Assembly (NCBI RefSeq): GCF_024741795.1
Contig: NZ_CP102950.1
Coordinates: 3,410,001 to 3,474,000 of the forward strand
Length of the DNA stretch: 64,000 nt
Direction of reading: 5' to 3'
From: Arthrobacter sp. CJ23
GTDB lineage: Bacteria; Actinomycetota; Actinomycetes; Actinomycetales; Micrococcaceae
A model generated the notes under the pieces. The model searched no databases, was not told the DNA's origin, and saw nothing but the letters and a program-made list of their open reading frames with translations. The position numbers and the translations under genes were made by a program. Numbering within the stretch: the first letter of the stretch is position 1; each line of letters starts with the position of its first letter. Positions 33,138 through 41,973 of this stretch are shown one piece after another.

Positions 33138-34001
33138 CTACAGGGAAGGCTGGACCCCGAAGGCCACGGCAAGCTTCATGATCTTCTCGGCGCGGCCCAG
33201 GCGCGGGAGGTCCGAGCCATCGCGGATCACGCGGCCGTTGGCCTCGAAGTCGTTCATGAAGTCGGTGGCCCAGGCGACGTCGGACGGCGTGGGGCTGATG
33301 ACCTCGTTGATGATCTTGGTCTGGTCGATGGCCAGGCACAGCTTGCCGGTCATGCCCATGGCGACCGTGATGCCCGTCTGCTCGCGCAGGATGGGGTGGT
33401 TGGTGCCGACGGTGGGGCCATCGATGGGGCCCGGCAGGTTGCCCACGCGGCTGGCGACAACCAGCTTGGCGCGGGGGTAGGCCATGGCTTCCGGGGTGGC
33501 CGCCATGCCGGTGTCGCGGCGGAAGTCGCCGGAACCGAAGGCCAGGCGGAAGGCACCCTGGGCGCGCGCGATGTGGTTGGCTTCCTCGATGCCCAGGGCG
33601 GACTCCACCAGGGCAACCACCGGGGTCTTGCCGTCCATGCGGTGGAAGGACTCGGTGACCTGGTCCGCGGATTCGGTCTTCGCGAGCATGACGCCCAGCA
33701 GGCCGGGCGTGCCGCGGAGTCCGGCGAGGTCATCGGCCCAGAACGGGCTGGTGGCATCGTTGATGCGGACCCAGGCCTTGCCGCCGGCGGTCAGCCAGTT
33801 GATGACGTTGTGGCGCGCGGCGTCCTTCTGCGAGGGGTCCACGGCGTCTTCGATGTCAAGGATGATGGCGTCCGCCCGCGAGCTGGCCGATTCGTCGAAG
33901 AGTTCCGTCTTCATGGCGTTCACGAGGAGCCAGGAGCGGGCGATTTCGGCGGGAATGTTGCGGGTAGGCCGTACAGAAGCGGCGGCGGTGCTAGACGTCA
34001 T
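33138..34001 (-). CDS. HpcH/HpaI aldolase / citrate lyase beta-like protein (CitE-like)
   Basis: 287 residues forming a TIM barrel. RSWLLVNAMKTELFDESASSRADAIILDIEDAV is the family N-terminus (shown in pieces: RSWLLVNAMK, DAIILDIEDAV), where Glu and Asp bind Mg2+ and CoA thioester. VALVESALGIEEA provides the second metal-side Glu and FGSGDFRRDTG the later acidic residue. Stand-alone actinobacterial CitE-like proteins act on malyl-, citramalyl- or HMG-CoA rather than in a citrate lyase complex; no citD/citF is nearby. TACGGT lies six bases before the ATG at 34001, so the message may be leaderless. Confidence 0.85.
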   Translation of the reverse strand: MTSSTAAASVRPTRNIPAEIARSWLLVNAMKTELFDESASSRADAIILDIEDAVDPSQKDAARHNVINWLTAGGKAWVRINDATSPFWADDLAGLRGTPGLLGVMLAKTESADQVTESFHRMDGKTPVVALVESALGIEEANHIARAQGAFRLAFGSGDFRRDTGMAATPEAMAYPRAKLVVASRVGNLPGPIDGPTVGTNHPILREQTGITVAMGMTGKLCLAIDQTKIINEVISPTPSDVAWATDFMNDFEANGRVIRDGSDLPRLGRAEKIMKLAVAFGVQPSL

Positions 34002-34007
34002 GTATCT

Positions 34008-34013
34008 ACCGTA
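34008..34013 (-). promoter_or_regulatory. Leaderless-type -10 box (CitE-like gene)
   Basis: On the minus strand TACGGT ends six bases before the ATG at 34001. Confidence 0.5.
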
Positions 34014-34132
34014 TCCGCCCAGCCGCCGCCGCGCCGAAGAAATCGGCCCGCGTGTGAGTAGCAATACGAACTAAAGGCGATATGACCGGGGTGCGGCGGG
34101 ATTCAGCGGCTCCCGGCGGCCTTCAGCGCGCC

Positions 34133-37100
34133 TCACCGGGCAAGGATATCCAGCAGCCTCCTGAAGTCGCTGCAGCCTGACCCGTCCGGCTGGCAGGCGT
34201 GCTTCTCGGTGATCATGGCGGTGTCCAGTCGATTGATGGAGAAGCTGGACAGCGTCCAGCCCAGCGGCGGGTCGATGGCCGGTTCGCTGTTCGGTGCGAC
34301 CTCGACCACCCTGTTGGTGCCCAGCAAGCCGGCAAGGGCCGACGTGGCTGCCAGGCAATCCGGTCCAGCCTGGTTGTCGTCTCCGGTGGCCGGCACGGGT
34401 GGTGCGGCCGGCACGGGTTCCGTGGCGGGCACGGGCAGCTCGCAGACACCGGCACCCTCCTGGAGCCGCTGCTTCCAGGCGGCGGCATCGGACTGCGCGT
34501 CCTTTGCCTTGATCCCGGCCAGGGGGACGGCGAGTTCGGAAACCGGCTTCGGGATGGCGCGTGCGACGTCGGATCCCGGCGAGTTGCGGATGTAGACGAA
34601 GATCGGAACAACGAAGGAGTCCTGCGCCGCCTCCACCCGGGTGAGCCGCTGGGCCAATGGCGTTGAGAGTTCCACGTCCCTGTTGTGCTGCGCCACCACC
34701 GCTCTGAGCTCCCACCACAGGTCGGCAATGGTGCCCAGGCCGGATCCTTCCGCATAGCCGCCGTCGATGGCCTGCAGTGACGACGCAAGGCCCAGGTCAT
34801 CCGGGCATGAAGGCTTCTGACCCGCGGGGCCGTCCCCGGGGTAGAAGACCCTGCCGGCCGGGGAAATGATCGGGAACCTGGCAGACAGGCCCACAGCGGT
34901 GGACCAGTTGAGATGCGTGTTGCAGAACTGCCCGGCTTCCAGGAGATCCAGGGTGACGGGTTGGCCTTCAGTCGCCGTGCACCCCGGTTTCCGGGGATCC
35001 GGCGTTGCCGCGGTGAGATCGAGGTGGCCGACGAGCAGCCGGCAGCCGGACCCTGTCGCCGTGGAATTGAGAAGAAGGGCCCCTGCAGGCCCACGCGTGG
35101 AAACGTCGAAAGGTTCGCCCAGTTTGCCTGCCTGCGACTCCCAGATGGTTTCCATCAGCCCCGCGCGGTCGTGCCACTGCCAGCCGGCGCCTTGGTCCGT
35201 GGGCAACATGACGCCCACACCTCCGGCCACCAGATCCCCCACAATGGCCCCCGCCACGCCTGCGGCCAGGGCATCGGGCGCCGCGACGGCGTCCACGGTC
35301 CGGACCATGTCGGGTCCTGAACCGTAGAGGTCCACCAGGGCCAGCCCCAAGGAGCCACCACTGACTCCGCTCGAAGCCAGCGTGGCCACGGGCCCGCAAC
35401 CGGCGTCGGCGTTCGCCAGTTCGGCAAAGACCCGGGCCGTCCAGCTGGCCGCCCGGATGCCCCCGCCCTCGGACGCGACCAGCAGCATGGGCCTGACGCC
35501 CTTTCCCCCGCCCGTATCTTGCTCGCAGGGCTTGCTTGTTCCCAGCCACTCTGCGAACCGGCCCTGAATGTCCAGACGTACGGCCTGCGTCGCTTCCCCT
35601 GGCTGACGCAAGGCATGGACCTGCGCGTTTCCCCCGTTGATCTGGCCGATGGCCAGGATCACTGCGAGGAGGGTCAGGACGGGGTTGGCGGTGAATCCCA
35701 TGAGCTGGAAGATCTCGAGCGGCTTCTGCTCCTGGACCTGGACGATCAGGAAGCCGAGGACCAGGGCCCACGATCCCACGCCTCCCACGGCGGTGGCGGA
35801 CACTCCGATGAAGCCGGTCACGGGTCCGGGCAGGACGGCCAGGGCCGTCAGGAAGAGCACGGCGAGAACGAAAAGCGCGAGCAGCCACTTCCTGAAAGCG
35901 TCCGGCGGTCCCCCGCTCGGATTCAGCCATGCGGACAACGCGCCCATGCCTTTGCCGGATGGTGCCCGCTTCATGATCCGCCGGACAACGAACGCCTTGA
36001 AGGGGTATGCCGCCACGGCCTGGAGCGCGCCGAAGGCCAGGAAGAACACGGCCCAGCCGATGCGCGCACTGTCCTGCTGGGCCGGCACGTCCGCTTGGAT
36101 CAGCCCGTTCACTACAGGGCCGGCGAAGGACCTGACGCCCGCGAGTCCCGCGACCGCCAGCAGCGCGACGGCGAGGTTGTCGCCGCCGCACCAGGCATCC
36201 AGGGCGCGTTCCCGGTCCTGGGTGACGGGAGCCAGCGCCGGAGAGGGAAGCCACACGGACAGGGCGGGCAGCGCCAGTGGAGGAAGCACGAACAGCAGGA
36301 TCTGGAACCAGGCGAGTTGCCCGTTGCCGACCGTAGCCCAGATGATCCCGGCCAGGACGGCCACCGGACCGATCAGCCACCACAGGCGGCTGGGCGGGTC
36401 GTTGGGAACCTTGCCCAGCTCCCACAGCTGCCAGGCCAGATCGGAACGCCGTCGGCCCAGGACAAACAATCCGATGGTCACCACGACCACCACAACGGCC
36501 GTGCTCAGCCAGCTGGGGCTGAACGGCCCTTCCACGGCCCAGAGCCGCTGGGAATCGGGCATCTGGTCATTGACCCCGGGAATGGGCAGCAGTGCCAGGA
36601 CCGCGATCAACGCCACCACGGCGGCCGACAAACGCTGGAAATGCAGCGTCAGCGCGATCCTTCGAATCCCACGCAGGATCCGCGTCCGCACCCCCGGAAC
36701 CAGCAGGCAGCACAGCAGGAAGAGGATCACCGCGAGCCATTTGGCGAGCGCCACCCACGCGAGGGGATCTCCGGCCCAGGACGCGCGGTGTTGCTGCACG
36801 TCCGCGGCACCGATGAACAGCAGGCCTGCTTCGGCCAGCTCCGCGAGCGCAATGATCCCGGCGAGAGTTCCCAGTTGCCAGCGCGGCCGGACCAGGCGCC
36901 ACAGAAGCCAGACGTAGCTGGCAGCGAAGAGGAGGTCCAGGCTTGCATGGATGCGGATCAGGACCGACAGCCGCGGCCCGTCCTGCGGATCCAGCCGGCT
37001 CCAGATCTCCCAGCTGTCCCGGCTTTCGAAGGCGGCCGCCCCGACCACGTCCGCGATGCGCCTGCTCTCGCCGGATACGATCAGCCCGCCAACGAGCCGG

Positions 37101-37219
37101 TCCACCTCCGCCATGGCCAGCCACAGGGCCAGTGCGGCCATGAGCCAGGTGGCGGTTTTCCAGCGGAGCACCCGTTCATGGGCTTCCGGCTCCACCGCGT
37201 CGGCTGCCGCCGCCGTCAT
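34133..37219 (-). CDS. Polytopic membrane protein fused to a patatin-like hydrolase domain
   Basis: 1028 residues. Residues 20-530 hold about 12-13 hydrophobic segments. Residues 570-1028 form a patatin-like domain with all three hallmarks: oxyanion-hole GGGIR at 585-589, nucleophile elbow GVSGG with S620, and the Asp of DGG at 819-821. This Ser-Asp dyad hydrolyses acyl esters in phospholipases. Late in the domain is a short Pro/Ala/Glu-rich insert (EPVPAAPPVPATG). Which side of the membrane the catalytic part faces is not certain. The ATG overlaps the guanine deaminase stop (ATGA), an unexpected pairing. No signal peptide. Confidence 0.85.
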   Translation of the reverse strand: MTAAAADAVEPEAHERVLRWKTATWLMAALALWLAMAEVDRLVGGLIVSGESRRIADVVGAAAFESRDSWEIWSRLDPQDGPRLSVLIRIHASLDLLFAASYVWLLWRLVRPRWQLGTLAGIIALAELAEAGLLFIGAADVQQHRASWAGDPLAWVALAKWLAVILFLLCCLLVPGVRTRILRGIRRIALTLHFQRLSAAVVALIAVLALLPIPGVNDQMPDSQRLWAVEGPFSPSWLSTAVVVVVVTIGLFVLGRRRSDLAWQLWELGKVPNDPPSRLWWLIGPVAVLAGIIWATVGNGQLAWFQILLFVLPPLALPALSVWLPSPALAPVTQDRERALDAWCGGDNLAVALLAVAGLAGVRSFAGPVVNGLIQADVPAQQDSARIGWAVFFLAFGALQAVAAYPFKAFVVRRIMKRAPSGKGMGALSAWLNPSGGPPDAFRKWLLALFVLAVLFLTALAVLPGPVTGFIGVSATAVGGVGSWALVLGFLIVQVQEQKPLEIFQLMGFTANPVLTLLAVILAIGQINGGNAQVHALRQPGEATQAVRLDIQGRFAEWLGTSKPCEQDTGGGKGVRPMLLVASEGGGIRAASWTARVFAELANADAGCGPVATLASSGVSGGSLGLALVDLYGSGPDMVRTVDAVAAPDALAAGVAGAIVGDLVAGGVGVMLPTDQGAGWQWHDRAGLMETIWESQAGKLGEPFDVSTRGPAGALLLNSTATGSGCRLLVGHLDLTAATPDPRKPGCTATEGQPVTLDLLEAGQFCNTHLNWSTAVGLSARFPIISPAGRVFYPGDGPAGQKPSCPDDLGLASSLQAIDGGYAEGSGLGTIADLWWELRAVVAQHNRDVELSTPLAQRLTRVEAAQDSFVVPIFVYIRNSPGSDVARAIPKPVSELAVPLAGIKAKDAQSDAAAWKQRLQEGAGVCELPVPATEPVPAAPPVPATGDDNQAGPDCLAATSALAGLLGTNRVVEVAPNSEPAIDPPLGWTLSSFSINRLDTAMITEKHACQPDGSGCSDFRRLLDILAR

Positions 37220-38634
37220 GGGGATGCTTTCCCAGACGAAGCTTTCTTGTAGGCGCGCTCGCCCATCACCCAGGTCTCGTCGACGGCGCGGTCATCGCCC
37301 ACCATCATGATGCCGAACAGCAGTTCGGCCGCCGTCGCGATGTCCTGCGGGCCGCCGTCCGCCGCGAAGAGGCTCATGTGCCAGGCAGTGCCCGGAGGTC
37401 CGCCGTTCCAGTCGAGCACCACGAAGTCGGCCTCCTTGCCGGCGTCGAAATTGCCCACCAGATGGTCAAGGTACAGGGCCTCGGCCCCGCCCTTGGTGAT
37501 GGAGTAGAAGGCCCGGTAAGGCGAGAGCTTGTTGCGTTCCGATTCGGCCAGGTCCTGCTGCCGTGGATCGATGCTGCCGTCCAGGACGGTGCTGTTCAGC
37601 ATGCCCACCTTGTAGGCCTCCTCCAGGGTGTTCAGGAGGCTGAAGCGGTTCCCGCCGCCCACGTCGGTCCCCATGGTCATCAGCACCCGGTGCTCTGGGT
37701 CCGTGGCGCGGCCGAGGCGGAACAGGCCGCTGCCCAGGTAGAGGTTCGAACCGGCGCAGAACGTCACCGCGGCACCGGCGGCGGAGAGCCGCCGGAACTC
37801 GTCGTCGGTGAGCCAGACACCGTGCCCGCCGGTGAATCTGGGGCCAACCAACCCGAACTTCTCGTACACGGCAAGGTAGTCGGCACAGTCCCCGAACATC
37901 GCCGCCACGCCGCGGATCTCGGCCGGGTTCTCCGAGATGTGCGTGTGCACCCAGAGTCCGGGATGCTCCGTCTTGAGCCTGCGGCAGGCCTCCAGCAGCT
38001 CCTCCGAGGCGCCGAAGGCAAAGCGGGGCGTGATCGCGTAGAGGTTCCGCCCCGCCCCGTGGTACTTCCGGATGAGCGCCGTGCTTTCGGCGTAGAAGTC
38101 CTCGGGCGAAATGGTGAACCAGTCCGGGGCGTTCCGGTCGATGCCGGTGATGCCCGTGATCACCCTCATGTTCCGGCGCGCGGCCTCCTCGAAGACTTCT
38201 TCGGCACAGACGGCGGTGCTGGTGGTGAAGGCCTGGCACGTGGTGGTTCCTGAGGCCAGCAGGTTGTCGAAGAAGTGCGAAACGCCTTCCTTCGCGTAGC
38301 CGCGGTCACGGTACTTGCGTTCCTCGGGGAAGACCCATTTCTTCAGCCACGGCAGCAGCTGTTCCCCGTAGGCGCCCAGGATGCGGGTCTGCGGAACGTG
38401 GATGTGGCCGTCGATGAATCCGGGCAGGATGACGCGGTCCCGGATTTCGATGGTCTCCACGCCCCGGTACGTCCCGGAGAGTTCGGCATACGGACCGAAG
38501 GCGGTGATGATCCCGTCCTCGATGACCAGGAGTCCGTCGGCGAAGAAGCGGGCCGCGTCCTGCTCATGTCCCACGTGCTTCCACGGATCGTCGATGAAGT
38601 CCAGGAAGGTTCCCCGGATCGCTTTCTGGGACAT
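37216..38634 (-). CDS. guaD: Guanine deaminase
   Basis: 472 residues of the amidohydrolase superfamily. It hydrolyses guanine to xanthine and ammonia in the cytosol. The zinc motif PGFIDGHIHVPQTRILG (about residues 73-89), the later THISEN and GHGVWLTDDE histidines, and MGTDVGGGNRFSLL with the metal Asp are the GuaD signature. The ATG at 38634 gives the family N-terminus MSQKAIRGTFLDF with AGGAC upstream. First gene of a two-gene unit with the membrane-patatin protein. A GlnR link would make sense for a nitrogen-scavenging enzyme, but no site was identified. Confidence 0.93.
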   Translation of the reverse strand: MSQKAIRGTFLDFIDDPWKHVGHEQDAARFFADGLLVIEDGIITAFGPYAELSGTYRGVETIEIRDRVILPGFIDGHIHVPQTRILGAYGEQLLPWLKKWVFPEERKYRDRGYAKEGVSHFFDNLLASGTTTCQAFTTSTAVCAEEVFEEAARRNMRVITGITGIDRNAPDWFTISPEDFYAESTALIRKYHGAGRNLYAITPRFAFGASEELLEACRRLKTEHPGLWVHTHISENPAEIRGVAAMFGDCADYLAVYEKFGLVGPRFTGGHGVWLTDDEFRRLSAAGAAVTFCAGSNLYLGSGLFRLGRATDPEHRVLMTMGTDVGGGNRFSLLNTLEEAYKVGMLNSTVLDGSIDPRQQDLAESERNKLSPYRAFYSITKGGAEALYLDHLVGNFDAGKEADFVVLDWNGGPPGTAWHMSLFAADGGPQDIATAAELLFGIMMVGDDRAVDETWVMGERAYKKASSGKASP

Positions 38635-39016
38635 GGCACTGGTCCTGACTCTCGAAGGGACATCGAGCAGCAAAGCAGCCCTCGGCCCGCGTCCACGATC
38701 CCCGTTGCCGCGGTCCGGCGGCTTGGTGCCCATCGTGACACAGCCGCACCTCCCCGGGAAGACCCGGGAGGGACGCCTTTCCTGACGTTCGGAGACCTCC
38801 CGTGAAGCCCGGCCGACGCACGGCGCCGCACCGCGACATGTGTCATCAGATTGCCCCGGATGGCGCCCGGTTTCCCGCCGTTTCCCGGGATTTCCCGCGG
38901 TTTCCGGGCGTTACTTGCGGGCTTCCCAGCCGCCCCCGGGATGCGCTTACATCGTTCCCACCGGCAAGCACAACCGCACCGGACCAACCACATCCCCTCC
39001 CCGGAAAGTAGCTCCC
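38635..39016. other. 382-bp divergent intergenic region, guaD / ABC importer
   Basis: No gene is supported here. Visible elements are an imperfect hairpin at 38749-38771 (CCTCCCCGGG / CCCGGGAGG with one bulge) and the tandem repeat at 38871-38910. I looked for TPP, SAM, purine and guanidine riboswitch cores and did not recognise one. Promoters for both directions must lie here. Confidence 0.6.
38871..38910 (+). repeat. Four tandem 10-bp TTTCCC units
   Basis: TTTCCCGCCG, TTTCCCGGGA, TTTCCCGCGG and TTTCCGGGCG follow each other in exact 10-bp phase, about 107 bases before the binding-protein ATG. One repeat per helical turn would suit a regulator array. Confidence 0.7.
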
Positions 39017-40051
39017 ATGAAACTGCACCTGCCCCTGCTGAGCGTCGCGGCCGCCGTCGTACTTGCGCTGACGGTGTCCGGCTGCGGCGGAGCTGCCGAG
39101 GCGGGCAGCGCCGCGCAGGCCGGCACGGAGGTCAAGGAACTCCGCTACCAGGGTTCGGCCAACAACGTTACGCTCCCCGAACTGGCACAGGACCTCGGGT
39201 ACCTGGGCGACGTCAGCCTCAAATGGGTGGGCAACACCACCAGCGGCCCGCAGGACATCCAGTCGGCGGCCACCAACCAGACGGACATCGGCGGCGCGTT
39301 CGCCGGGGCCGTGGTGAAGCTCATCGAGGCCGGCGCCCCGGTCACGGCCGTGGTCAACTACTACGGCTCGGACACCAAGACCTTCAGCGGCTACTACGTC
39401 AAAGCCGACAGCCCCATCAAGGCGCCCCGTGACCTGATCGGCAAGAAGATCGCCGTCAACACCCTGGGCGCGCACCACGAAGCCGTCATCAACAGCTACC
39501 TGAGCAAGAACGGCCTCAGCCAGGACGAGATCAAGCAGGTCCAGCTGGTGCCGCTGGCACCCAACGACACCGAGGAAGCCATCCGGCGCGGACAGGTGGA
39601 CGCGGGCACCCTGGGCAGCGTGCTGCAGGACCGGGCCGTCGAGGCGGGCGGGCTGCGCTCGCTGTTCAGCGACGTGGAGCTCTTTGGATCATTCGCCGGT
39701 GGCCAGATCGTGCTCCGCAACGACTTCCTGGAGAAGAACCCCACCACGGCGCGGACGTTTACCACGGCCATTGCCAAGGCCATCAAGTGGGAGACCGAAA
39801 CGCCGCGGGAGGAAGTGATCGCCCGCTTCAAGAAGATCATCGAGGCCCGCGGCCGCAATGAAAGCACCGCCAACCTGCAGTACTGGAAGAGCCCGGGCGT
39901 GCCGGACAACGGCGTGATCCAGGACCAGGACTTCACCCGCTGGGCCACCTGGCTCAAGACCAGCGGGATCGTCAAGAGCGATCTCAGCACCGCCAAGTAC
40001 TACACCAACAAGTTCAACGGACTCGCGCCTGAAAACGCGAAGAAGGGATAG
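39017..40051 (+). CDS. ABC substrate-binding lipoprotein, sulfonate/nitrate/taurine type
   Basis: 344 residues. The lipobox is VSGC (Cys about residue 23) after a basic start and hydrophobic core, so the mature protein is a membrane-anchored lipoprotein. The fold is of the SsuA/TauA (NMT1) type: PELAQDLGYLGDVSLKWV, GAFAGAVVKLIEAGAPV, LIGKKIAVNTLGAHHEA. First gene of a four-gene unit with ATPase, permease and TauD-like dioxygenase, which points to organosulfonates or sulfate esters. GGAAAG lies eight bases before the ATG. The exact ligand cannot be read from sequence. Confidence 0.88.
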   Translation: MKLHLPLLSVAAAVVLALTVSGCGGAAEAGSAAQAGTEVKELRYQGSANNVTLPELAQDLGYLGDVSLKWVGNTTSGPQDIQSAATNQTDIGGAFAGAVVKLIEAGAPVTAVVNYYGSDTKTFSGYYVKADSPIKAPRDLIGKKIAVNTLGAHHEAVINSYLSKNGLSQDEIKQVQLVPLAPNDTEEAIRRGQVDAGTLGSVLQDRAVEAGGLRSLFSDVELFGSFAGGQIVLRNDFLEKNPTTARTFTTAIAKAIKWETETPREEVIARFKKIIEARGRNESTANLQYWKSPGVPDNGVIQDQDFTRWATWLKTSGIVKSDLSTAKYYTNKFNGLAPENAKKG

Positions 40052-40053
40052 CC

Positions 40054-40977
40054 ATGACCGCCAAGATCAGCCTCCGCGGCGTGAGCAAACAGTTCACCGT
40101 CCGGCCCGGGAAGGGTTCCGGGACCCGCTCCGGGACCACCGCAAGCACGACCCTCACCGCCATCGAGTCGCTCAGCCTGGACGTGCGCGACGGCGAGTTC
40201 CTCACCCTGGTGGGACCCAGCGGCTCCGGCAAGACCACCCTCCTGGACCTGCTCGCGGGACTCTCCAGCCCGACGTCGGGCGAGGTCCTGGTGGACGGCA
40301 AGCCCGTCACCGGGCCGGGCAAGGACCGGGCCGTGGTGTTCCAGCAGTACGCGCTCTTCCCTTGGCGCACGGCCTCCGCCAATGTGTCGATCGGGCTGGA
40401 AGGCAAGGGCGCGGACGGCAGGAAGCTGAACCGCCGCGAGCGCGCGGCGAAGGCCCGGGAGTACCTGGAGCTGGTGGGCCTGGCCGGTTTCGAGGACCGT
40501 TACCCGCATGAGTTGTCCGGCGGTATGAAGCAGCGCGTGGCCATTGCACGGAGCCTCGCCTATGAGCCGGATGTCCTCCTGATGGACGAGCCGTTCGCGG
40601 CCCTCGACGCCCAGACCCGCGAACAGCTGCAGGACGAGCTGCTGCGGATCTGGAAGGCCACAGGCAAGACCGTCGTGTTTATCACCCACGGCATCGACGA
40701 GGCCGTGTACCTGGGCCAGCGCGTGGCAGTGCTCAGTGCCCGTCCCGGCCGGCTCAAGGAAATCGTGGAGGTTGACATCCCGGACCGGGATGGCGCGGAC
40801 GACATCCGCTCGCACCCCGCCTTCGTGGAGCAGCGCCACAAGGTGTGGACGCTGCTGCACGACGAGGTCCGGCTGGCCCAGGACGCCGGGCACCGCAAGA
40901 TCCTCCCGGACGGCACCGCCCCGGACGAACCGTCCTCCGCCACCCATGAATCCCTTCCCGAAAGGAGCGCCGCCTGA
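40054..40977 (+). CDS. ABC transporter ATPase, sulfonate/taurine type
   Basis: 307 residues. Walker A GPSGSGKTTLLD (about 50-61), Q-loop FQQYALFPW, signature LSGGMKQRVAIARSL, Walker B VLLMDEPFAALDAQTRE and the switch His in VFITHGIDEAV are complete. It drives import with the permease encoded next, whose ATG overlaps its stop by one base. A polar C-terminal extension of about 40 residues follows the core. SsuB/TauB/NrtD class. Confidence 0.93.
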   Translation: MTAKISLRGVSKQFTVRPGKGSGTRSGTTASTTLTAIESLSLDVRDGEFLTLVGPSGSGKTTLLDLLAGLSSPTSGEVLVDGKPVTGPGKDRAVVFQQYALFPWRTASANVSIGLEGKGADGRKLNRRERAAKAREYLELVGLAGFEDRYPHELSGGMKQRVAIARSLAYEPDVLLMDEPFAALDAQTREQLQDELLRIWKATGKTVVFITHGIDEAVYLGQRVAVLSARPGRLKEIVEVDIPDRDGADDIRSHPAFVEQRHKVWTLLHDEVRLAQDAGHRKILPDGTAPDEPSSATHESLPERSAA

Positions 40978-41891
40978 TGAGCGCAACACTGATCCGCGAG
41001 CCCCAGGCACCGGCCGCACCCCCGGCGGCGGCCGCCGTCGGGCCCTCCGCTCCGGCCGGCCGGCCCGCACAGCAGCGCACGACGGCGGTGCTTGCCGCCG
41101 CGGGGACCGCCGCCGCCCGCGCGGGTTCCCTCGTGTGGAAGTCCGCTGCCATCCTGGCCTTCCTGGCGCTCTGGGAGCTGGGGCCGACGTACCTGGCGAG
41201 CCCGTCCACGCGGGTCTTCCTTCCGCCGCTGCATGAGGTGCTCGCGGCGTGGGGCAGGCTCTTCGAAACCGGGTCCATCCAGGGGCACATCGCGGCGAGC
41301 CTCACCCGCTCGGTGACCGGCTTCGGCGCGGCGCTGGCGGCCGGCGTCTCCCTGGGCCTGCTCATTGCCTGGTACGGGCGGCTGAACGCCGTGCTCAACC
41401 CGCTGCTGGAACTGTTCCGCAACACCGCGGCGCTGGCCCTGCTTCCCGTGTTCACGCTGCTGCTGGGCATCGGGGAGGAATCCAAGATCAGCATCGTGGC
41501 CTATGCGGCGTTCTTCCCCGTGCTGCTCAACACGATCGCCGGTGTGAAGACCGTGGACCCGCTGCTCATCCGGGCAGCCCGATCCCTGGGCCTGAACAGC
41601 TTCCGGCTCTTCCAGAAGGTCATCCTGCCCTCGGCGGTGCCCACCATCTTCACGGGCATCCGGATGGCCGGAACCGCGTCCATCCTGGTGCTCGTCGCCG
41701 CGGAAATGGTGGGGGCCAAGGCCGGGCTCGGCTACCTGATCGTCAACGCGCAGAGCAGCTTCCTGATCCCGGACATGTACGCCGGCATCCTCACGGTCTC
41801 GCTGCTGGGCCTGGCCGTGAACTTCCTGCTGGTCGCCCTGGAACGGCACTTCTCCCGCTGGCGGACCGCCGTCGGGGCCGACGCCGCCTGA
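40977..41891 (+). CDS. ABC transporter permease, sulfonate/taurine type
   Basis: 304 residues. After about 45 Ala/Pro-rich residues there are six hydrophobic segments of the BPD_transp_1 fold. The EAA-like loop is RAARSLGLNSFRLFQKVILPSAVPTIF, split here as RAARSLGLNSF and LFQKVILPSAVP. Its start overlaps the ATPase stop (TGATG). SsuC/TauC class. Translation ends 82 bases before the dioxygenase gene. Confidence 0.92.
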   Translation: MSATLIREPQAPAAPPAAAAVGPSAPAGRPAQQRTTAVLAAAGTAAARAGSLVWKSAAILAFLALWELGPTYLASPSTRVFLPPLHEVLAAWGRLFETGSIQGHIAASLTRSVTGFGAALAAGVSLGLLIAWYGRLNAVLNPLLELFRNTAALALLPVFTLLLGIGEESKISIVAYAAFFPVLLNTIAGVKTVDPLLIRAARSLGLNSFRLFQKVILPSAVPTIFTGIRMAGTASILVLVAAEMVGAKAGLGYLIVNAQSSFLIPDMYAGILTVSLLGLAVNFLLVALERHFSRWRTAVGADAA

Positions 41892-41898
41892 GCACTGC

Positions 41899-41934
41899 TT
41901 TCCCCGGTTCCCCGGCTTTCCCCGGTTTCCCCGC
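41899..41934 (+). repeat. Four tandem 9-bp TTTCCCCGG units before tauD-like gene
   Basis: TTTCCCCGG, TTCCCCGGC, TTTCCCCGG and TTTCCCCGC in 9-bp phase, between the permease stop and the dioxygenase start. Similar in composition to the 10-bp array at 38871-38910 at the head of the same unit. Confidence 0.7.
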
Positions 41935-41973
41935 GGCGCCCGCCGCAACCATCACAACAGTAAGGAAAGAACA

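Noticed and set aside
38635..38870. A riboswitch before guaD or the ABC importer.
   Set aside because: Hairpins are present, but no conserved core of the purine, guanidine, TPP or SAM classes could be recognised.
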